Assembly (NCBI GenBank): GCA_903904005.1
Contig: CAIVAR010000061.1
Location: 1-64,000, forward strand
DNA: 64,000 bases
Direction of reading: 5' to 3'
Source: an uncultured Anaeromyxobacter sp.
GTDB lineage: Bacteria > Myxococcota > Myxococcia > Myxococcales > Anaeromyxobacteraceae
The stretch's first letter is position 1. Every line of letters begins with the position of its first letter. Below the pieces are notes generated by a model that was not told the origin of the DNA, ran no database searches, and was given only the letters and a program-made list of their open reading frames with translations. Shown in pieces: positions 54,081 through 63,478 of the stretch. A program made the translations under genes and the position numbers.

Positions 54081-55139
54081 ATGGCGAAGAGCAAGCTGGC
54101 CCTCGGCCTCGACATCGGCTCCTCGAGCATCAAGCTCGTCCACCTCAGGGAGGGGAAGCGCGGCTACACGCTCCTCGCGTGGGGGGAGGCGCCTCTGCCG
54201 GCCGAGGCGGTCGTCGACAACCAGCTCATGAATTCCGCGGCCATCGTCGAGGCGATCCGGGAACTCGTGGCCCAGCAGCGGGTCAAGGTGAAGGACGTGG
54301 CCATCGGCGTCCGGGGCCACTCGGTCATCATCAAGCGCATCTCCATGCCCCTGATGTCGCAGGAGGATCTGGACGAGTCCATCCAGTGGGAGGCGGAGCA
54401 GTACATCCCCTTCGACGTGAAGGACGTCAACATCGACACGCAGATCCTCACACCGCAGGGGGACGCCGCGGGCCAGATGGACGTCCTGCTGGTGGCCGCC
54501 AAGAAGGACATGATCAACGACTTCACGTCGGTCTGCGCCGAGGCCGGCCTGACCGCCACCGTCGTCGACGTGGACGCCTTCGCGGTGCAGAACGCCTTCG
54601 AGGCCAGCTACCCCCAGGCGCCCGGCCAGCCCGTCGTGCTCATCAACGTGGGCGCCGCCGTCACCAACATCAACATCGTGAGCAACGGACTCGCGACCTT
54701 CACCCGCGACATCACGCTGGGTGGGAACGCCTTCACCGAGGAGATCCAGAAGCAGCTCAACATCTCCGCCGAGGAGGCCGAGGCCCTCAAGGTGGGCGGC
54801 CACGGGGAGACCGACGCGGTCGTCCCGCAGGAGGTCGAGCGGGTCATCCAGGGCGTCGCCGACCAGATGGGCGGCGAGATCCAGCGCTCCCTCGACTTCC
54901 ACGCTGCCACCGCCCCCGACGTGCACCCGGTGCGGGTCTACCTGTCGGGCGGCACCGCGCGGATCCCGGCCCTCTTCAAGGTCATCGAGCAGCGGGCCGG
55001 CGTGCCCGTGGAGATCCTCAATCCCTTCAAGAACATCGAGGTCGACAACCGCAAATTCGACCCGGCCGTGATCATGAACGCAGCGCCCGCTGCGGCGGTG
55101 GCCGTGGGCCTCGCCCTCCGCCGCCCCGGAGACAAGTAG
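54081..55139 (+). CDS. pilM: Pilus assembly protein PilM
   Basis: This 352-residue actin-like cytoplasmic protein has phosphate and nucleotide motifs LGLDIGSSSIKLVHL at the N-terminus, VVLINVGAAVTNINIVS near 185 and VRVYLSGGTARIPALF near 290. It binds the N-terminal tail of PilN and links the motor side to the alignment complex. AGGGGGAATCTG precedes the ATG. It is preceded by about 200 bases with only a weak promoter candidate (TTGATT-18-TACCGT). It begins the tight pilMNOPQ operon. Confidence 0.93.
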   Translation: MAKSKLALGLDIGSSSIKLVHLREGKRGYTLLAWGEAPLPAEAVVDNQLMNSAAIVEAIRELVAQQRVKVKDVAIGVRGHSVIIKRISMPLMSQEDLDESIQWEAEQYIPFDVKDVNIDTQILTPQGDAAGQMDVLLVAAKKDMINDFTSVCAEAGLTATVVDVDAFAVQNAFEASYPQAPGQPVVLINVGAAVTNINIVSNGLATFTRDITLGGNAFTEEIQKQLNISAEEAEALKVGGHGETDAVVPQEVERVIQGVADQMGGEIQRSLDFHAATAPDVHPVRVYLSGGTARIPALFKVIEQRAGVPVEILNPFKNIEVDNRKFDPAVIMNAAPAAAVAVGLALRRPGDK

Positions 55140-55141
55140 CC

Positions 55142-55720
55142 ATGATCCGCATCAACCTACTTCCCGTCCGGGTCTCGAAGAAGAAGGTCGCTGGGAGGCA
55201 GCAGCTCCTCCTTCTCGCCCTGATCGTCGTGCTGGCCATCATCGCCAACTGGGTGTGGGCCTCCTCCCGGGCCGGTGACCTCGCCGCGCGCGAGGCGAAG
55301 CTCCGTCGCACCAGGGACGAGATCGCCCAGCTCGACCGGATCATCGGCGAGGTGAAGAACATCAAGACGCAGCAGGCCGCGCTGAAGGAGAAGCTCGACG
55401 CGCTCGACCGGCTCAAGGCCGGCCGGTCCGGCCCGGTGAAGTTGCTCGATACCCTCGCCCAGGTCATCCCCCCGCGGATGGAGGTCCGGAAGATGGACGA
55501 GAAGGGGGGCGCCATCACGTTCGAGGGATCGGGCGCCACCATCGACGACGTCTCGGCCTTCATGTCGGCCCTGGGCCAGACACCGTACTTCTCCAAGGTG
55601 GAGCTCAAGAAGACCACCGCCGTGAACCGCGGCGGGTTGCGCGTCGTCGACTTCACGGTCAAGGCGCAGGCCAACTACACGCCCGTGGCGCCGGCTCCGG
55701 CCGCGCCGGGGAAGAGGTGA
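55142..55720 (+). CDS. pilN: Pilus alignment protein PilN
   Basis: This 192-residue inner-membrane protein starts with the PilM-binding motif MIRINLLPVRVSKKK. It has one membrane helix (LLLLALIVVLAIIANWVWA, about 22-40), a periplasmic coiled coil, and a ferredoxin-like domain ending in VDFTVKAQANY. It starts 2 bases after pilM, and its stop overlaps pilO as GTGA. Confidence 0.93.
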   Translation: MIRINLLPVRVSKKKVAGRQQLLLLALIVVLAIIANWVWASSRAGDLAAREAKLRRTRDEIAQLDRIIGEVKNIKTQQAALKEKLDALDRLKAGRSGPVKLLDTLAQVIPPRMEVRKMDEKGGAITFEGSGATIDDVSAFMSALGQTPYFSKVELKKTTAVNRGGLRVVDFTVKAQANYTPVAPAPAAPGKR

Positions 55721-56361
55721 CGGCCATGGACCGGATCCTCGACGCGATCACCAAGGCACCGATGGCCCTGAAGGCCGGGGTCGTCGCCGCGATCGTCGTT
55801 CTCCTCACCGTCGTGAACTACTTCGCCTTCTCGGTCCCGACCTTCGGCAGCTCGATCAGCGAGATCGAGAACCGCATCACCCGGGCGGACGGCGAGCAGC
55901 GGAAGCTCGACAACGACCTGATCGAGAAGACGGCCATCGCCAACAACCTGAACCAGTTCCGGCGCGAGAAGGAGCTGCTCGAGCAGCGCCTGCAGGAGGC
56001 CCTCGCCGAGCTGCCGGAGGAGAAGAAGATCGATGAGCTCCTCCAGCTCTTCCAGGAGCGGGCCCGAAAGGCCGGCCTGGAGATCGCGAGCATCGAGCCG
56101 CTCCCCGAGGTGAACGAGGGCTTCTACGCCCGCGTGCCCATCAACATGCAGGTCACCGGCAACTTCCACGAGGTGGTGACCTTCTTCGACTCGCTCGCCC
56201 GGCTGCGCCGCATCGTCAACGTGAACAACATCCAGCTCGACACCCCCAAGGACACCGGCGGCAAGGTGATCCTGACCGGCAAGTTCCTGGTCACCACCTT
56301 CATGTTCGTCCAGCCCAAGGCCCCTCCGGCCAAGGCCGGCGCCGGGGGGGCGAAGCCATGA
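55717..56361 (+). CDS. pilO: Pilus alignment protein PilO
   Basis: This 214-residue partner of PilN has a membrane helix near residues 17-37 (AGVVAAIVVLLTVVNYFAFS), a coiled coil (residues about 45-105), and a ferredoxin-like domain with MQVTGNFHEVVTFFDSLARL. GTG at 55717 overlaps pilN; ATG at 55726 would shorten it by three residues. The stop overlaps pilP as ATGA. Confidence 0.92.
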   Translation: MTAMDRILDAITKAPMALKAGVVAAIVVLLTVVNYFAFSVPTFGSSISEIENRITRADGEQRKLDNDLIEKTAIANNLNQFRREKELLEQRLQEALAELPEEKKIDELLQLFQERARKAGLEIASIEPLPEVNEGFYARVPINMQVTGNFHEVVTFFDSLARLRRIVNVNNIQLDTPKDTGGKVILTGKFLVTTFMFVQPKAPPAKAGAGGAKP

Positions 56362-56873
56362 ACCGCCCGGTCCTGTCGGTCGTCGCACTGGCCGTGCTCC
56401 TCGCGTCCGCCTGCGGGGAGAAGAAATCCGCCGCCAGGACCGCCCCGGCCGCGGCCAAGCCTGCCGCCTCCGCGCCGGCACCCGCTGCCCCCGCGCCCGA
56501 CGCCGAGGTCGCCTACTCCTCGGTGGGGAAGCGCGACCCGTTCAAGAGCTTCGTGGGCGACCTGCGCCTCACCACCGGGGCCGTGGTCACCCGCTGCAAC
56601 ACGCCGCTCGGCCGGTTCGAGCTCGACCAGCTTCGCCTCGTCGCCGTGATCACCGGCCTCGCCGACCCGCTGGCGATGGTCGAGGGACCGAACGGCGTCG
56701 GGTACTCGGTGCGCAAGGGCGCATGCATCGGCAAGAACGGCGGGGTCGTGACCACTGTCCGCACCGGTGAGGTCGTGGTGACGGAGTGGGCGATGCGCGC
56801 CGACGGGACGCGGGAGAAGACCGAGACCGCCCTCCGGCTTCCCAAGGAACAGTCGCTGAACCTCGAGGAGTAG
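56358..56873 (+). CDS. pilP: Pilus lipoprotein PilP
   Basis: This 171-residue lipoprotein (lipobox VLLASACG, Cys19) has a disordered Ala/Pro-rich linker of about 30 residues. The PilP beta domain follows: RDPFKSFVGDL, then FELDQLRLVAVITGLADPLAMVEGPNGVGY and VRKGACIGKNGG. It connects PilNO to the secretin. It is 4 bases before pilQ. Confidence 0.92.
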   Translation: MNRPVLSVVALAVLLASACGEKKSAARTAPAAAKPAASAPAPAAPAPDAEVAYSSVGKRDPFKSFVGDLRLTTGAVVTRCNTPLGRFELDQLRLVAVITGLADPLAMVEGPNGVGYSVRKGACIGKNGGVVTTVRTGEVVVTEWAMRADGTREKTETALRLPKEQSLNLEE

Positions 56874-56877
56874 CGCG

Positions 56878-59589
56878 ATGCGGAATCCCATCCAGATCCT
56901 CGCCGGAATCGCAGTCGCCGGGCTGCTCGCATGGCCCGACCCCGGTGCCGCAGGGCCGCCTGCCCAGAACGTCATCCGCTCCGTGGACGTCGCCGACCGC
57001 GACGGCAGCGTCGAGGTGGAGATCCGGGCGACCCGCGCCCCGAGCTACACGGTCTTCAAGCTCCAGGATCCGCCGCGGCTGGTGGTCGACGTGGCCGGCG
57101 GCGACGTCTCCGGAGTCACCTCTCCCGTCCGGGTGGACCGGGGTGGCGTCGCCTCGGTGAGCACGGCCCAGTACCAGGACGACAAGACCAGCGTCGGCCG
57201 GGTGGTCATCGGCCTCGACGCCGCCTCCCGCTACGAGGTCTCTCCCCAGGGCGAGACCGTCCGGGTGAAGGTCCTCCCCGGCCTGGCCTCCCGCGAGAGC
57301 CAGCCGGCCGCGCAGCCCACCCCCGCCGTCGTGCAGCCCGTCGCAGCCGTGGAGCAGCCGGTCGCCACCCTCACGGCCATCGCCGAGCCGCCGGCACGCG
57401 CCGAGGCCGTCGCGATCGCCCCCGCCCCTTCGGGCGACGACAACGTCCTCATCCGGCGCATCGACGAGGCGAGCCCCCGCACCCCCGCCACCGCCATCAC
57501 CGGGGTGAAGGTGGAGGGCGACCGGGTGGTGCTCCAGACCAACGGAGCGGTCGGCACGTTCGAGGTCCTCGAGCTCAAGAACCCGCCCCGCGTCGCCATC
57601 GACCTGCCCGGCGTCCAGAAGGCGCCGCGGAAGGCGTTCCAGGCCGGCGCAGGGTTCACGCAGGTCCGGTTCGGCCGCGACGCGTCCAGGATCCGGGTGG
57701 TCCTCGACGCCTCCGACGACGTCACCGGCGTCCAGGTGAAGCGCACCGCGCAGGGGCTTTCGATCCGCACCGCCGCCGCCGTCGCCCGCGCCTCGGCGCC
57801 CCCGGTACCCGCGAAGGCGGTCGCCGCGGCCCCAGTGCCGGCCGCCGTGCCGGTCCCTGCCCTCGCCTCCATCCAGGATCTCAAGGTCAGCCAGTCGGGG
57901 ACGACGGCCCGCATCGAGATCTCCGGAAAGGTGGAGCACGCCGTTTCCCGCCCCGACTCCCGCACCGTGGTGCTGACGCTCGAGGGGGCGAAGCTCCCGA
58001 AGAAGCTCGAGCGGTCGATCGACACGAGCGGCGTCGCGGGGCCGCTCCTCATGGTCTCCTCGTTCAACCAGCCCTCCGGCAAGGTCCGCGTGGTGGTCAC
58101 GCTGCGCGGCGAGGCCAGCGAGCAGGTCGTCGAGACGTCGAAGGGGCTCGTCTGGACGCTCGTGTCCGGCCAGGCCGAGCGCCACGCGGCCGAGGAGGCC
58201 CCCGAGGTTCCGGCCGTGACAACTGCCCAGGCCGCCGGCTTCGGCGGAGCCGCCCCCGACTACGCCCTCCTCGGCGCTCCCGGGCAGAAGCAGTACGTCG
58301 GGCAGCGCATCACGCTCGACTTCCACGACATCGACGTTCGCAACCTGCTCCGCCTGCTCGCCGACGTGTCGAAGAAGAACATGGTCGTCGCCGACGACGT
58401 TCAGGGGAAGATCACCGTCTCCCTTCGCAACGTCCCCTGGGACCAGGCCCTCGACATCGTCCTCCAGTCCAAGGGGCTCGGGAAGCAGGAGGTCGGCAAC
58501 GTCATCCGGATCGCCAAGTTCGACGTCATCGCCAAGGAGGAGGCGGCCAAGCTCGAGGCGCAGAAGAACCGCCAGATCTTGCTCCCCCTCAAGGTTCGCA
58601 TCATCCCCGTGAACTTCTCCACGGCTGGCGACCTGGCCCGCCAGGTGAAGGACGTCCTCACCGACCGCGGCACCATCTCCATCGACGAGCGGACCAACGT
58701 GCTCATCGTGAAGGACACCCAGGAGGCGCTGGCCCGCGCAGAGGGGCTCGTCCGCAACCTCGACACCGAGACCCCGGGCGTCCTCATCGAGAGCCGCATC
58801 GTCGAGGCGAACTCCAACTTCACCCAGGCGCTCGGCGTCCAGTGGGGCGGCAACTTCGGCTTCAGCCCGGCCACCGGCAACGGCCTGCCCGTCTCCTTCC
58901 CCAACGTGATGACCGGCACCGGCGCGTCGGGGCAGACGCCCAACCAGGGCACCTCGAGCACGCCCAACTACGCCGTGAACCTGCCCGCGGCCATCGGCCA
59001 GGGCTCCGGCGGCGGCATCGGCCTCGTCTTCGGCTCCGCCAACGGCGCCTTCAACCTGAACCTCCGGCTCACCGCGCTCGAGCGCAAGGGAATGCTCAAG
59101 ACCATCTCCGCGCCCAAGGTCGCGACCCTCGACAACAAGGAAGCCACCATCTCGCAGGGCCAGTCGATCCCGTTCTCCCAGGTCTCGGCCTCCGGCGTGA
59201 ACACGACCTTCGTCGAGGCCCTGCTCGAGCTCAAGGTGACGCCCCACGTCACCGCCGACGGGTCCATCCTAATGAAGATCAAGGCCACCAACAACAGCCC
59301 CAACCCGGCCCTCACCGGCGCCAACGGCCAGCCCTCCATCTTCAAGCGGCAGGCCGAGACCACCGTGCTCGTGAAGGACGGCGACACCACGGTCATCGGC
59401 GGCATCTACACCCGGTTGACCTCCAACACCACGAGCTCCGTGCCCTTCCTGGGGGACATCCCCATCCTCGGCTTCTTCTTCAAGTCCAAGGAGGAGCGCG
59501 ACGACCACACCGAGTTGCTCATCTTCATCACCCCGCGCGTGCTGAACCGCCAGTCCATGGTGGGCGGCCCCACGCCGGTGGCGAACTAG
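56878..59589 (+). CDS. pilQ: Type IV pilus secretin PilQ
   Basis: This 903-residue outer-membrane secretin has a signal peptide (ILAGIAVAGLLAWPDPGAA). Three AMIN-type regions follow (about 25-130, 180-290 and 310-420, e.g. FKLQDPPRLVVDVAGGD) with Ala/Pro/Val-rich linkers, then the STN/N0 domain (ITLDFHDIDVRNLLRLLADVS near 475). N1 contains VIPVNFSTAGDLARQVK, and the secretin core contains VLIESRIVEANSNFTQALGVQ and LVKDGDTTVIGGIY. GAGGAGTAGCG precedes its ATG. The AMIN domains probably bind peptidoglycan. Confidence 0.95.
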   Translation: MRNPIQILAGIAVAGLLAWPDPGAAGPPAQNVIRSVDVADRDGSVEVEIRATRAPSYTVFKLQDPPRLVVDVAGGDVSGVTSPVRVDRGGVASVSTAQYQDDKTSVGRVVIGLDAASRYEVSPQGETVRVKVLPGLASRESQPAAQPTPAVVQPVAAVEQPVATLTAIAEPPARAEAVAIAPAPSGDDNVLIRRIDEASPRTPATAITGVKVEGDRVVLQTNGAVGTFEVLELKNPPRVAIDLPGVQKAPRKAFQAGAGFTQVRFGRDASRIRVVLDASDDVTGVQVKRTAQGLSIRTAAAVARASAPPVPAKAVAAAPVPAAVPVPALASIQDLKVSQSGTTARIEISGKVEHAVSRPDSRTVVLTLEGAKLPKKLERSIDTSGVAGPLLMVSSFNQPSGKVRVVVTLRGEASEQVVETSKGLVWTLVSGQAERHAAEEAPEVPAVTTAQAAGFGGAAPDYALLGAPGQKQYVGQRITLDFHDIDVRNLLRLLADVSKKNMVVADDVQGKITVSLRNVPWDQALDIVLQSKGLGKQEVGNVIRIAKFDVIAKEEAAKLEAQKNRQILLPLKVRIIPVNFSTAGDLARQVKDVLTDRGTISIDERTNVLIVKDTQEALARAEGLVRNLDTETPGVLIESRIVEANSNFTQALGVQWGGNFGFSPATGNGLPVSFPNVMTGTGASGQTPNQGTSSTPNYAVNLPAAIGQGSGGGIGLVFGSANGAFNLNLRLTALERKGMLKTISAPKVATLDNKEATISQGQSIPFSQVSASGVNTTFVEALLELKVTPHVTADGSILMKIKATNNSPNPALTGANGQPSIFKRQAETTVLVKDGDTTVIGGIYTRLTSNTTSSVPFLGDIPILGFFFKSKEERDDHTELLIFITPRVLNRQSMVGGPTPVAN

Positions 59590-59598
59590 GAGACGGCC

Positions 59599-60261
59599 AT
59601 GAAGATCCGAAACCTCGCCGCCGCCGCGCTCGCCCTCGGGCTCTCCGCCTGCTCGGCCCAGTCGAACGCGGTGTCCATCTACTCCATCTGCGCGGCGCCA
59701 ACCCCGGACACCACCACCGGGTCCTGCCTTTACCCGGCCACCTGTGGCGCCTCCTTCGCGGGCACGCCGAAGCTCGACGCGACCACGGCCCAGGCCGACT
59801 TCCGGCTCTCGTTCGAGATCTCGAACGCGCTCCAGGACAACTCGAGCACCACCGACGGCCGGATCAACTCGAACATCGCCTTCATCCGGTCGTTCGAGAT
59901 GACCTACGCGGGCGCGCCTCTCCAGCCGTGGACCGTCGCCGAATCCATCACCGTTCCCACCGACGGTTCCGCGGGTGCGCTGCTCCGGCTCATCCCGGTC
60001 CAGTACTTCCCGGCGCTCGTTCCGGCGGGCAGCGCCACGATGAACATGGTCGTGAACGTCCGGGCGCACGGCGTCCTGGCCTCCCAGGACGCCTTCACGA
60101 CGGCCTGGTTCCAGGTGCCCGTCGAGGTCTGCGCCGGCTGTCTCGCCGGGACGTTCTGCCCCCCCGGTTCGATCCTCGCGAGTTGCCCGTCCACCCCCCT
60201 CGGCCAGTCGTCCCCCGGCCAGAGCGCGAGCGTGACCTGCATCGGCGCGGCCCTGCAGTGA
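59599..60261 (+). CDS. Lipoprotein of unknown function after pilQ
   Basis: This 220-residue protein has a signal and lipobox (LAAAALALGLSACS, Cys18). Several cysteines follow; the C-terminal ones are in VCAGCLAGTFCPPGS, LASCPSTPLGQ and VTCIG. The middle looks like a beta-rich domain (FRLSFEISNALQDNSS and SFEMTYAGAPLQPWTV). I recognise no family. It starts 9 bases after pilQ with GGAGACGGCC before the ATG, so it is in the pilMNOPQ operon. A pilotin or a secretin-associated role is possible by position only. It does not show the TPRs of M. xanthus Tgl. Confidence 0.7.
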   Translation: MKIRNLAAAALALGLSACSAQSNAVSIYSICAAPTPDTTTGSCLYPATCGASFAGTPKLDATTAQADFRLSFEISNALQDNSSTTDGRINSNIAFIRSFEMTYAGAPLQPWTVAESITVPTDGSAGALLRLIPVQYFPALVPAGSATMNMVVNVRAHGVLASQDAFTTAWFQVPVEVCAGCLAGTFCPPGSILASCPSTPLGQSSPGQSASVTCIGAALQ

Positions 60262-60277
60262 CCTGCCGCGCCCCGCC

Positions 60278-60306
60278 TTGACGCCAGCGCGGGCCGGGGC
60301 TACAAG
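60278..60306 (+). promoter_or_regulatory. Promoter of the Roadblock/LC7 gene
   Basis: TTGACG (60278-60283), a 17-base spacer and TACAAG (60301-60306) form a fair promoter. The start would lie about 60 bases before the ATG, so this gene can be expressed separately from the pil operon. Confidence 0.5.
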
Positions 60307-60372
60307 GGCCGCGGCTCGTCGAGCCACCGCCCGCGAAACCACGGGCGTTTTTCCACGAAGGGCAGGGCCGGC

Positions 60373-60732
60373 ATGGGCTTCCGGGAGCACTTGCAGGAGA
60401 TCTGCAGGGGCGTCGACGGCGCCATCGCCTGTTCGCTCATGGGCATGGACGGCATCGAGGTCGACACCCATGTCCAGGCGGAGGCCGGCATCGACGTGCA
60501 GTCGATGATGGTCGAGATGACGGGAGTGCTGCGCACGGCCCGCGAGGCGGCCCAGGCCCATGAGGCCGGGGGGCTCGCGGAGTTCAGCGTGGGCACCGAC
60601 AAGCTCCTGACCATCGGCCGTCTCGTATCGCCCGACTACTTCATGGTGGTGGCGCTCCAGCCGGAGGCGAACCAGGGCAAGGCCCGGTACCTCCTCCGGA
60701 TTGCGGCGCCCCGGGTGCTCGCCGAGCTGTAG
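60373..60732 (+). CDS. Roadblock/LC7-domain protein (MglB-like family)
   Basis: This is a 119-residue single-domain Roadblock protein: [28 protein letters not shown], then the long helix with [16 protein letters not shown] and strands [19 protein letters not shown]. The MglB type acts as a GTPase-activating protein for the Ras-like MglA that sets polarity of pili in myxobacteria. Many Roadblock proteins act on other small GTPases, so the partner is unknown; no GTPase gene is adjacent. Its place between pilus genes and efp is suggestive only. Confidence 0.82.
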   Translation: MGFREHLQEICRGVDGAIACSLMGMDGIEVDTHVQAEAGIDVQSMMVEMTGVLRTAREAAQAHEAGGLAEFSVGTDKLLTIGRLVSPDYFMVVALQPEANQGKARYLLRIAAPRVLAEL

Positions 60733-60797
60733 GCGCGACCCCGCCGGCCCGCATCCCGGGCGGCCGACCCGAACGGACAGTAAGAGGAGCAAGGGAC

Positions 60798-61370
60798 ATG
60801 GGAGACACACAGGACACCAGCGCATTCCGGCGCGGTCTCAAGATCGAGATCGACAAGGAGCCGTGGGAGATCGTGGAGTTCCAGCACGTGAAGCCCGGCA
60901 AGGGCAGCGCCTTCGTGCGGACCCGCATCAAGAACCTGCTCACGGGCCGGACGATCGACAGGACGTTCAAGTCCGGAGACGTGGTGGGCAAGCCCGACCT
61001 GGAGGAGAAGGAGATGCAGTACCTCTACAAGGAAGGCGACCACTACAACTTCATGGACAACAAGAACTACGAGCAGACCTTCCTGACCGAAGAGCAGATG
61101 GGCGACGCCAAGAACTTCATCAAGGACAACACCACCACCCAGGTGCTCTTCTACAACGGCAAGGCGATCGGCATCGAGATCCCCAACGCCATGGACCTGC
61201 GCGTGGCGAAGTGCGATCCGGGCGTCCGCGGCGACACCGTCTCGGGTGCCACCAAGCCGGCCATCCTCGAGACCGGCTACATGGTGAAGGTGCCGCTCTT
61301 CATCAACGAGGGCGAGATCCTCCGCATCGACACCCGCACCGGCGAGTACCTCACCCGCGTGGCCGGATAG
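60798..61370 (+). CDS. efp: Elongation factor P
   Basis: This 190-residue EF-P promotes peptide bond formation at polyproline stretches. The three-domain layout is intact. The first loop is [16 protein letters not shown], with Lys of PGKG at the modified position; the C-terminal OB domain ends with [20 protein letters not shown]. The Lys suggests EpmA-type lysylation or a related modification, but no epm gene is in the window. GAGGAGCAAGGGAC precedes the ATG. Confidence 0.95.
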   Translation: MGDTQDTSAFRRGLKIEIDKEPWEIVEFQHVKPGKGSAFVRTRIKNLLTGRTIDRTFKSGDVVGKPDLEEKEMQYLYKEGDHYNFMDNKNYEQTFLTEEQMGDAKNFIKDNTTTQVLFYNGKAIGIEIPNAMDLRVAKCDPGVRGDTVSGATKPAILETGYMVKVPLFINEGEILRIDTRTGEYLTRVAG

Positions 61371-61382
61371 CCCCCCCCCCCC
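61371..61382. repeat. Run of 12 C between efp and accB
   Basis: A homopolymer of 12 C follows the efp stop codon directly and lies 33 bases before the accB ATG. It is outside coding sequence. It could vary in length by slippage or be affected by sequencing error. Confidence 0.85.
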
Positions 61383-61415
61383 ACACCCCATCCCCACCCC
61401 CGAGCAGGAGGCACA

Positions 61416-61943
61416 ATGGCGACCAAGAAGGCGGACGGCGGCAACGAGAAGGCCACGGGCGGCTTCTCGCTCGGAGACGTGACCCGGCTCGTCGACTCGC
61501 TCGAGGGGAGCGACGTCCGAACCCTGATCTGGACGCGCGGTGGGGAGAAGGTCGTGATCCGCCGGGGCCCGGCCCCGGTGAACGTGATGGCCCAGGCCGC
61601 CGCGCCCGCCCCGGTGGCGCTCGCCCCGGTCGCCTTCGCGGCACCCCCGGTCGCCGCGGCGCCCGCGCCCGCAAAGCCCGCCGAGAAGCCCCCCGAGAAG
61701 CCCGGCCTCAGCGTCACCTCGCCCTTCGTGGGGACGTTCTACCGGGCCCCCTCGCCCGACTCCCCGCCCTTCGTCGACGTGGGAAGCCCCGTGAAGAAGG
61801 GGCAGGTGCTCTGCATCGTCGAGGCGATGAAGCTCATGAACGAGATCGAGGCCGAGGTGGAGGGCAAGATCGCCGAGATCCACGTCCTCAACGCGACCCC
61901 GGTCGAGTTCGGCGAGAAGCTCTTCCGCATCGAGCCGGCCTAG
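61416..61943 (+). CDS. accB: Biotin carboxyl carrier protein of acetyl-CoA carboxylase
   Basis: This is a 175-residue BCCP. After an N-terminal folded part ([19 protein letters not shown]) and an Ala/Pro-rich linker comes the biotinyl domain with the biotin-accepting Lys in [17 protein letters not shown] thumb loop is present ([17 protein letters not shown]). AGGAGGCACA precedes the ATG. It begins 45 bases after efp and 8 bases before accC, as in many bacteria where efp-accB-accC are neighbours. Confidence 0.95.
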   Translation: MATKKADGGNEKATGGFSLGDVTRLVDSLEGSDVRTLIWTRGGEKVVIRRGPAPVNVMAQAAAPAPVALAPVAFAAPPVAAAPAPAKPAEKPPEKPGLSVTSPFVGTFYRAPSPDSPPFVDVGSPVKKGQVLCIVEAMKLMNEIEAEVEGKIAEIHVLNATPVEFGEKLFRIEPA

Positions 61944-61951
61944 GGGGCGCC

Positions 61952-63325
<1,374 letters not shown>

Positions 63326-63370
63326 TCCGAAAATCAATTGGGATTACGCGATCCTGGAGCCTTGGCACCC

Positions 63371-63399
63371 TTGACCCCGATAGACCCTTTCGCTACGCT
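63371..63399 (+). promoter_or_regulatory. Possible promoter of the TPR gene
   Basis: TTGACC (63371-63376), a 17-base spacer and TACGCT (63394-63399) resemble the element before pilB. The start would lie about 75 bases before the ATG at 63479. Confidence 0.42.
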
Positions 63400-63478
63400 C
63401 CATCCCCTCGCGTCCTGGGCCGCGCTCACCCCCAACCGGGGAGTGGTCGGCTAGCCCCGACACGACCCGGTCTCTTCG

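Noticed and set aside
56931-60281. A + strand open frame of over 1100 codons in another frame of pilQ
   Set aside because: It is Arg/Pro/Gly/His-rich, a +1-frame shadow typical of GC-rich DNA. pilQ has the secretin motifs.
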